NCBI GenBank assembly: GCA_029891345.1
Contig: CM056993.1
Span: forward strand, 277,342,016 to 277,406,015
Source of the DNA: Dryococelus australis
Lineage: Eukaryota > Arthropoda > Insecta > Phasmatodea > Phasmatidae
Reading direction: 5' to 3'
Length of the DNA stretch: 64,000 nucleotides
The position numbers and the translations under genes are program-made. The notes under the pieces are model-generated. The model saw nothing but the letters and a program-made list of their open reading frames with translations. It did no database searches and was not told the origin of the DNA. Within the stretch, counting starts at the first letter, position 1, and each line of letters opens with the position of its first letter. Shown piece after piece: positions 56,613-64,000 of this stretch.

Positions 56613-58420
56613 TACCAGGCGGTGATTGGCGGACGGAGTTCCGGGAGACTGCTGGCAAGTGAAAGCTATTTTGCCGGCGTGTGCGACTGGAGTGTGCGGA
56701 TTAAGCGACCGTTCCACATCGCTATACTCACCCACCATGTGATAAAACTGCGGTGTTCCAGCAAAGACCACGTGTAAACACCTGGGTATTTCTCTAATTC
56801 ACGCGGGTTGCAAGGTAGTCTTCAACCATCTGATCTTCTGTTGTAGTATCGTTGAAGACGTGCAAAATTCGTGTTATCTTTCCGTGACAGGGTAGACTCC
56901 ACTGCGTTATAAATAAGTGAGCTCATTCCGTGGTTTTATTGGCCGCTGTACTTTAATGAACTTCAACTATTTCTTGATCTCCTTCCTTAAAAGAGATTAG
57001 CCACTCCGCCGCTAAACGTATATCATTGGCTCAAGGCGTGTAAGGCATACTTCAGGCCAATAACTAAAGGCGGGTCAAACGTAGAGTAACTTGCAGTCCA
57101 CTTTGTCCTAAAATTATAACGCAAATTTTGCAGGTCTCTAACTATTGATACAAATTTTCAAATTGCGTAGGCTTAACCAGGTTGTTTAGGGATAGAGGTC
57201 CTAATTGAATAAAACAGTTAATCATGTATTTTTATTTATTCATAAACAATTTAAAAAATACTCTAAGACTTAACATCTCGAAAACAATGAATATCACTTG
57301 CTGTTTATAACTAGGGATAGGAACATTTCACGAGTTCATTCCAGGACAAGATAAGATAGACGTCAAACAGGCGTACACTGAAGTTGACTTTTCAATTGGA
57401 TCCCAGTTTATTAGACACGTCCTGGATGACTCTGAGCCAATAGCAGACTTGCAAGGAAACAAGTAGCGGGTGCCAAACTGCCAGGTGTGACGTAACACTG
57501 GCTACTCTATGGGGCAGCAGCCAATGAACAAACAGCTGAGGCTCGAGTATACACATCACTGTGGAGTCTAGCCTACAGGTAATTGAACTCGCGAATTTTT
57601 CCAATTCCTATTTATAACTAGCATTTACATAATCGTCTTTTGCCCTACGTAAAGTAATACAATCAAACACTTAAAACCAGCCTTTGTAAACAGTTTTCTA
57701 ACATTTAATGAGTTGCTATTAAAACTTTACATTTCACAGTAATAGTATTTACCATTAAGCCTGTATCACTAGGGCCACCTGTTTTTTGCAAAAATATTTC
57801 AGGACTACTTGTTCTCCAAAACACTAGAGCTCAGATCCACGTTCGTGAGGAATGGTTTTAACTGTCACTCTCTGCAGGTGTCTGCCCGCGAATCACGGAC
57901 ACTCAGTGTCGGAGTTATCAAATTCTGATTGGCACAGTCCCAACAAAGACACGTGGTCAATAAACAAAGAAAAACTGCAAGTATGCCATAGTGCATTGCA
58001 GTCTAGCCGTCACGTAAATATTTTCGTGAAAAACATGTGGGGCCCTATGTATCACTTATGCATTCAGTCCATCACCAGTCTTGCCTGTTGCAAATCTTGA
58101 AGCGCCCCGAGAGCTGCTGTACACAGGAGCAGTCTGCTCATTGGATACCTTGCCACATAATAAATAATTACATAGAGACAAAATGACGTTGTGTTTCAAC
58201 TGCTATGGACGTACCCACTCTTTGACTAGCTGTACGAGGGCCTGGAAGTGCGCCTTGCATCTGATTGGATACTGAGTGCTGAGAAAGGTTCCCCATTGGC
58301 TGATCTGCCGCCTGACAACTGAGTTACCAGATGCTGGTTGGCGAAAGCCGTTCCGGAATTTTGGTGGCAAGTGACGCCATTTTGCCGGGGCTTGCAGCTG
58401 GAGTTCGCGGAGTAAGAGGC
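56613..58420. repeat. Cluster of dispersed family D pieces
   Basis: 57370-57605 and 57870-58060 share the order CCAATGAACAAAC, GCAGTCTAGCCT, CGCGAATTTTT with the 47 kb pieces. 56623-56720 (GGAGTTCCGGGAGA, GCTATTTTGCCGG) and 58330-58420 (GCCGTTCCGGAATT, GCCATTTTGCCGG) are duplicates of another segment. Several carry ATTGG boxes. No protein-coding ORF. Confidence 0.4.
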
Positions 58421-58625
58421 TATTTAACCTCTGTATTCTTATGTACTCTGCGACCCCGCCCTCTGCAGCACTCGAGCACTCTCGCTCGTAGCCGCCGCAC
58501 AAACACTCATCCGTTGCAGTCTCTCACACCCTCGTTCACCACTAGATCACTCTTCGCCGCACTTCGCCAGATGGCTGTCACTGACTCCCGACGACTTCGA
58601 CTGCGGTGCTATAAATACAGAGTGA

Positions 58626-58877
58626 GTGAATGAAGAGATTTGGGCAACTCTTAACATCGTGGGATTGAGATACGATGAGGGTGGAGTGAGGTATGGAGCA
58701 GCGCCGGAATGAAAGGGCGTGAGGGGGGGGGGGGGGAGAATCCCTGAGAAAACCTGCCGACAAGCGCCATCGTCCATCACGATTCCCGCTTACGAAAACC
58801 TGGAGTGACCTCGCCGGGAATCGAACAAGGTTCACTTTAATGGGATGCGAGCGACCTAGCCACTGCGCAAAGACGCC
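58626..58877 (-). mobile_element. tRNA-derived SINE, inverted copy
   Basis: On the minus strand: GGGGCGTCTTTGCGCAGTGG, the B box TTGTTCGATTCCCGGCGAGG, a body with CGTAAGCGGGAATCGTGATG, then TTCCGGCGCTGCTCCATACC and ACGATGTTAAGAG. The body is shared with 51886-52133 but the tRNA head differs. A poly-G slip lies at 58726. Confidence 0.8.
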
Positions 58878-60715
58878 CCCAACAAGAAGAAAGTTTTCGC
58901 GCAATGTCAGTTAGTGGCTTGAGTAGAGGATTGTAAAATCAATCTTGCTGCTAAATCAGTTAGCGAAATTTTCAAGACAGTATTCAAAAACATAAACCAC
59001 TAGAACCGACTCTATTGGTGCTTGTTACATACCTCTTGAAATACAAGCATAATTAGAGACGGCGCTTGCTAGGTTTTTTTGACTGGCGACCACGTCTGTG
59101 AATAATTGTCAACTTGCAAAACACAGGTAAAACACTCTTAAAACTAGTAGGTAGTGACCACGTACCACTTAGCACATGCCCTCGAAAAGTGCTTACTGTG
59201 TCTGCCTGGTAACAAGTTGAATTGTGCAGCGTACGATCCGTTACGCACGAACTTTCTCCCACATTGTTTCGGGGTTAAAAACTTTACGATGTGGCTTGAA
59301 ACACTAATAAAATAAAACTGTGATGTTCTTGCCAGCTTTAAGTCACTACCAAATACTTTAAAATATCTAAGGTACCGGGAAAATAGCTGCAAATGTCCGT
59401 GCCTATTTTTCACGTGCTGCAACAACAAGGCCTGGCAAAGAAGTGTGCAGCGGACTGATGTTTCAGTGATTCGTCGTGGGAGCGCAGACCATTCGACGAC
59501 ACGCTTGGTAACCAGCTTGGGATGGTGCATCTTGGTCAAGAGGACGCAAGTTGAGGACATATTTGTAATCTGATTGGGTGTTTTAACTTTTATTGTGTTA
59601 TATCCCTTAAGGGGAATTGGCGTAGGCTGCATCAGTCACCATAAATGGTAATGTTTTCTGCTATTGGCTGTGAATTGCTTGAATCCTCCCAGAAGTAATT
59701 GAAAACCCCACGATTTCTTAGAAAAATGGCTTTTTGAGGGAAGAATTAATTTGTTTGGTAGCGTAAAAGGGTGGAGCGTTGTATTTAATACCGGTACACG
59801 CTGCTCTCGGGGTCAGTTCAGAGACCTCGAGGAGGCAAGTTTCTAACATGAGATAAGTAGCACTTTATTTGAACCACCAATGTAGGCTCCTAAAGCGAAC
59901 AGGTCACTTACATCACTTTGACGTTAGGCAGGGGCCATGATGGCCGGAAAATAATTCAGAGTTTTTAAAATTTGCGAAATGTTGCCCCTTTACCCAAAAA
60001 TCCAATAGTTTAATGACTTACGTAAACCTCTACATCGTTTCTGTCACTGGCCTAGTCAGGTTTTTGGCTCTGTTTTGATACTGAATGAATGCATACAGTT
60101 GCCGTGTGTAAGAAAAGCATCATTCATTCAAGTATCGTGAAGAACCCGACATATATCATCGCAGGAAACATTTTAACTCTAAATCGCTCACACTACTCGT
60201 AACGAAACTAATAAACGAGTTGAGGAAGTCCTCGGCCGTCATTACACGATACGATAAACTAGTTCATGTGAATATTTTTAAGTAGCCACATATTCAATTG
60301 AATGACTTCCGAATTAATCTTGTACATACAAACATGACTACATGAAAACATATTGCAATGTTTTCGTTCGGCATATTTGTTTATGTTCGTGAGGAGTTGT
60401 GCAGTAAAATCTGTTTCATTGTTGTGCACTTGCCTGTCTCTAGTGTACTTACTGATCACAAGGCTAAAAATAATAGATGGTGAATAAATAATGAGGTCGG
60501 GATATTGACGAAATCTTTCTCTTCGAACATGAACCAAGCCCAGTTTAACTATTTGTGGACTAATATTTACGATATCCAACTCAAAATACTGAATTTCTTA
60601 TGCCAGCGTGATTCCTGCATGTGACACTTATCAAATTACTATAGGCAGAAGTTTGTCTGTATGCTCCACGTTTTGATCGTTTACTACTGATTACCGAATA
60701 CTTTCACCAGCCCTA
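58878..60715. other. No gene seen
   Basis: Several minus-strand frames of 60-160 codons have no recognisable domain. ATTGG motifs occur at 59570 and 59660. Nothing else is supported. Confidence 0.4.
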
Positions 60716-60930
60716 CCGAGCGAGGTGGCGCAGTGGTTAACTTTCGGAGTAGCATTCGGGAGGCCTTGGGTTCGAATCCCGGTCCAACCTTCCTGATTTC
60801 GGCTTTCTGTGGTTTCCCAGGATTCACTCCAGGCAAGTGCTAGAATGGCTCTTTACTTCAGGTCATGGCCGATTCCGTCTCTAATGACCTCGCTGTTGAG
60901 ATGATAAGCCCTACCTACCTATATCGACAG
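60716..60930 (+). mobile_element. tRNA-derived SINE, second family
   Basis: CCGAGCGAGGTGGCGCAGTG then GTTAAC (A box), CTTGGGTTCGAATCCCGGTC (B box), and a body with GATTTCGGCTTTCTGTGG and CTCCAGGCAAGTGCTAGAAT, CATGGCCGATTCC, ATGACCTCGCTGTTGAG. It recalls a SINE body found widely in arthropods. It is flanked by short CCTACC motifs. Confidence 0.8.
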
Positions 60931-62447
60931 CCCTGTTTGTTTCTTCATTCAGACATTTTTTCCAACCTCCTGCAACATTTAAAGACCATAAAGGCCATGG
61001 ATTTGCTGACTGCGACCCATGCATTTCTCAAGTGAGTGAAACTGACACAAATTTGCAGACAGTAATTTATAATCTATTTTTATGTTATTATGATAGTATG
61101 ATTGGGCTGCGTCCATCGCCGACCACGAGACTAAATTAAAATCGAACACACACAGAACTCAGCAAGACAAAAAGCGAAAGAACTTTTTAAAACACCGCAC
61201 ACGGGTAATTAAGAAAAGCTGTTTCCGCGTCACTAGAAAACCAATATGTTTATAATTGAAACGATAAAACGACCAACAACTTATTATTACAAAACAGGAC
61301 GGACAACAAAAGCAAACTAAAAGAAAAGCTAACGATGATAAATTAGATAATAATACTAATTCTACTATACCAATGAAGATGATAACTTAAAAATACTAAA
61401 ACAAATATTTTTAAACCCCAATGCTAGTTTACTTACAGTACATACAAGATGCATGTCAAATTTAAATTAGAGGATGAAAGTGGCATATCTTAATTAATGT
61501 ATTTGTAAACAAAATCAATTAGTCAACCTGTACGCGCTATCTAACTGGCAATGAATATTCACCTTACTAATCACTGAAAATTTTATGGCATTATTTAAAT
61601 GCTGTGAATATGATGTATGTATTTCTGTCTCCCAAATGTTTCAAATATTTTACCCAATTGACAGTCCACGCAGGATCATTACGTTTCACTAGCAAAAAAA
61701 AAAAAAAAAGAAAGAAACAGAACAACGCATTTCTAACTTCACACCCCCGTAGCCAGTCCGCAAAATTATATGAACTTAACGTTGAATTTTCGCATATACG
61801 AACCACTACGTTTACCATTGTGGCTTTGTTGTTTTGTTATATATACCTGTGGCCTTTCCGGACCAAAATGTATAAGCTGTAGTTTATTCCCGTAATTCAA
61901 AATCTTTGTCGTAAAAAGGTTTTAAATCATACTCATTGAATTATCCATTATTTACACGTTTACATAGCACGACATGAACAACACTTCAACCCTGCTTCTG
62001 ACCGATACTCATGGCTCATCATTAACAACAAACTTGTTAAGCATATTACTCACTGTGTTTGAAGCTCACGCGACTTTTAACGATATAGCTCTTTTTGATT
62101 TACAGCACGTGATTGGCTGAAAAGCGGCCAGACCCTGAAGTTTCCCCTCCCTCCTGTAGCGCCGCTATACAACTGTTATGGCAGTCTCTCTTTACTCGCT
62201 CCACCCACTTCGGGGCGAATAATCTGTAGCCCCACCACTCGACATTTCCAAAATCGTTTCCCTCGTTACGAGAGTCGTCCATCTCAAAAACATCGACTGC
62301 AAAATGACATCCGTATTCGTACGCAGTATTATTTGCTGAGTAGTAGATAAGTAGAGGTCTGCGTTCTGAGATGTTCTGAGCAGTCCTACCTCAGCAGCCG
62401 CCACTGCAATTTCTGTGTCGACAACAAATCACTACACGTTTACTAAG
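60931..62447. other. No confident gene
   Basis: AT-rich up to ~62090. 62100-62410 is GC-richer, starts with CAGCACGTGATTGGCT (E-box plus inverted CCAAT box) and has minus-strand frames reading GYRLFAPKWVERVKRDCHN, possibly repeat-derived. An oligo-A run is at 61695. Confidence 0.4.
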
Positions 62448-62784
62448 GCACCCAAAAAAATTTTTCTTAGCTCACTGGTAAGATATATAGCCTAACTGCA
62501 AGTGTGTTCGATTATTCAAGTCTAGTATGCACGGGATATACACTCTAAATCGGAATCAGTTATTTTTTACTGATTGTCAGTTGAAACTGCTCTATCCGGA
62601 ATCCGTAGAAAAAATATCACTAAGTCACAAGTTAAAAGAAATATACTAATTCAAGCAGTAGAAAACTGCTTATTTATAGTTGTTATTAATAAATAAGCAC
62701 ATAGCATTCATATGTGATATAAGTTAGGTACGATTTATTTTGTCGCAGAACACAAATATTGTCTACACAAAAACGTTTATGGAC

Positions 62785-62880
62785 GTTGTCGGGCTCGAAC
62801 CTCCGCCCATAAAGCAAAACATGCTGAAGCTTTCATGATCAGCCATGATCGACTGTCCTACTTTACCACTGCCAAATGTG
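62785..62880 (-). other. tRNA-like sequence, left palindrome arm
   Basis: On the minus strand: GGCAGTGGTAAAGTAGGACA in the A-box position and GGCGGAGGTTCGAGCCCGAC as T-arm (B box GGTTCGAGCCC). The intervening region is longer than in a tRNA, and acceptor pairing is not convincing. Confidence 0.4.
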
Positions 62881-63631
62881 TGCTCGTATTATGGGTACTG
62901 AACCACAAAATGTAATGTCCAATATTGTTGTAAGTTTCGTGATGTGGAAGTATTTCTTGTTGTCGAAATATACAGATTTTCTGCGCAAGTACATGTCTTT
63001 GCAAAGTTCGAAAGTCAGTCTATCTTTAGTTTAGTTCTGATTCTTTGCTTTAAAATATAAATATAGTGGTTTCAATGTTACGAGGTTATCGATGTCCACT
63101 AGTATACGCCATTTTACAATGCAACGAGACACTACAGATTTTAACTGTTATTTTAGTGACAGATAGATCAGTGATAATTTTACTTACTCGATAGTGCAGT
63201 GATTCGTTAAGAAAGGAGGATTTACACCAACAAAAGTTTTGTGGTCTCTGCAAGTTAACAGATCAAATAATGAGGAAACGGCAAATTTTATGATATTGCA
63301 TTGTTTCTAACGTTCCACTGTCTAATTAGCACAGTTATTACTAGTCAATCTGTCTCTTCAAAATAACAATTTTACTCTGCAAAATGTTGCATTGTAAAAA
63401 AAAATAGCATATACGTATAGAAAACACCTTCAACACCGTTAAAACCACTATAGTCTTCCTTTAAAGAACACAATCTGAACTAATCTCAACTTAGAATGAC
63501 TTTCGAGCCTTACACAGACATGTACGTACGTACGCATAATATGTGTAGTAGACCTATATTTCGATCACATGAAGTTCTTTCACATTACGAAACTTACAGC
63601 CGATCGCCATTGTAATTTTATGTTTCTACGC

Positions 63632-63720
63632 AAATGCGAGACCGTTTCTCTCAGTGGTAGAACGTCAGCCAAAAGAAACAAGAGATTGTGTTGCGTTTTG
63701 GGGTGACGATTCGATACCAA
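63632..63720 (+). other. tRNA-like sequence, right palindrome arm
   Basis: TCTCTCAGTGGTAGAACGTC in the A-box position and GACGATTCGATACCAAC as a decayed B box. It is the mirror partner of 62785-62880, at nearly the same distance from its end. Confidence 0.4.
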
Positions 63721-64000
63721 CCACATCCAAAATTTCCTTGTATATGTAATAATTTTCGTTATGCGACAAAATAGTTGTATAGCTAATTTATTTCAAACCG
63801 TAATGCACGGTTTTCAATCCGTGTGCTTTTTATTAATCGACTGTTAGTACCTGATTTTCTACTAGTGGATTTCATTTAACTGAATATATTAGTAGTTATC
63901 TTTTTTTACTGATTCCGGATGGAGCTGTTCCAACTGACAATAAGTAAAAAATAACTGATTCCGATTTATAGTGTACAAGCTAAGAAAATTCTTACATGTG

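Larger units (their letters stand above)
62448..64000. mobile_element. Diverged ~1.55 kb palindrome (foldback), may run past the window
   Basis: The left arm (62448 to ~63235) and right arm (~63240 to 64000) are inverse over their whole length. Paired blocks, left versus inverse of right: ATTTTTCTTAGCT with ATTTTCTTAGCT; AAATCGGAATCAGTTATTTT with the same; ATTTTGTCGCAGAACAC with ATTTTGTCGCATAACG; TGTAAGTTTCGTGATGTGG with TGTAAGTTTCGTAATGTGA; ATATAGTGGTTTCAATGTT with CTATAGTGGTTTTAACGGT. Identity looks like 65-75%. There is almost no loop and no ORF. Confidence 0.75.

Noticed and set aside
59144-59632. 162-codon minus-strand ORF
   Set aside because: The longest frame in its area, but composition is irregular, with no domain and no exon signals.

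Overview
The window reads as non-coding, repeat-dominated DNA from an arthropod, probably an insect with a large genome. The reasons are an R1-clade LINE tail, decayed hAT and Ty3/gypsy elements, several tRNA-derived SINE families, nested MITEs, long microsatellites and almost no intact host coding sequence. The species cannot be fixed from sequence reading alone. All repeat boundaries and similarities below come from reading by eye, not from alignment.

Layout. 1-1.9 kb: 3' end of an R1-type LINE. 3.2-5.2 kb: MITEs, including one inserted inside another. 5.21-16.64 kb: an 11.4 kb element with about 3.5 kb terminal inverted arms. Each arm carries a class II tRNA-like sequence and other Pol III-like B boxes. 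The 4.3 kb core holds three decayed C2H2/C2HC zinc-finger units, a short ORF with a GSGW motif, and a foldback block with repeated TCAAGGTCA boxes. 16.7-17.3 kb: a ~119 bp tandem repeat, one monomer of which also sits inside the right arm. 18.9-22.8 kb: two promoter-like stretches with good splice donors. 22.8-27.6 kb: two decayed hAT transposons, one with a 7/8-matching 8 bp target duplication. 28.1 kb: a 38 bp tandem array of tRNA A-box-like units.

30.3-41.9 kb: a decayed Ty3/gypsy gag-protease-RT-RNaseH-integrase body bounded by inverted rather than direct repeats of about 420 bp, with a 5 kb AT-rich non-coding tail. 42.1-42.5 kb: a minisatellite built on CATAACTTAGAA, followed by a TATA box and candidate first exon. 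43-52 kb: more MITEs and SINEs, and a TE-free block near 45.5 kb with dense homeodomain-type sites. 53.3 kb: a 69-codon ORF for a small one-TM protein, the only intact host-like ORF. 55.6-61 kb: a ~1 kb TIR element and SINEs. 62.45 kb to the end: a diverged ~1.55 kb palindrome with a tRNA-like sequence in each arm.

Nothing here forms an operon-like unit. The recurring theme is inverted-repeat (foldback) architecture at several scales, in two cases with tRNA-like sequences in the arms. MITE families A and C share their terminal repeats and A copies sit inside B and C copies, which gives a relative order of insertion.
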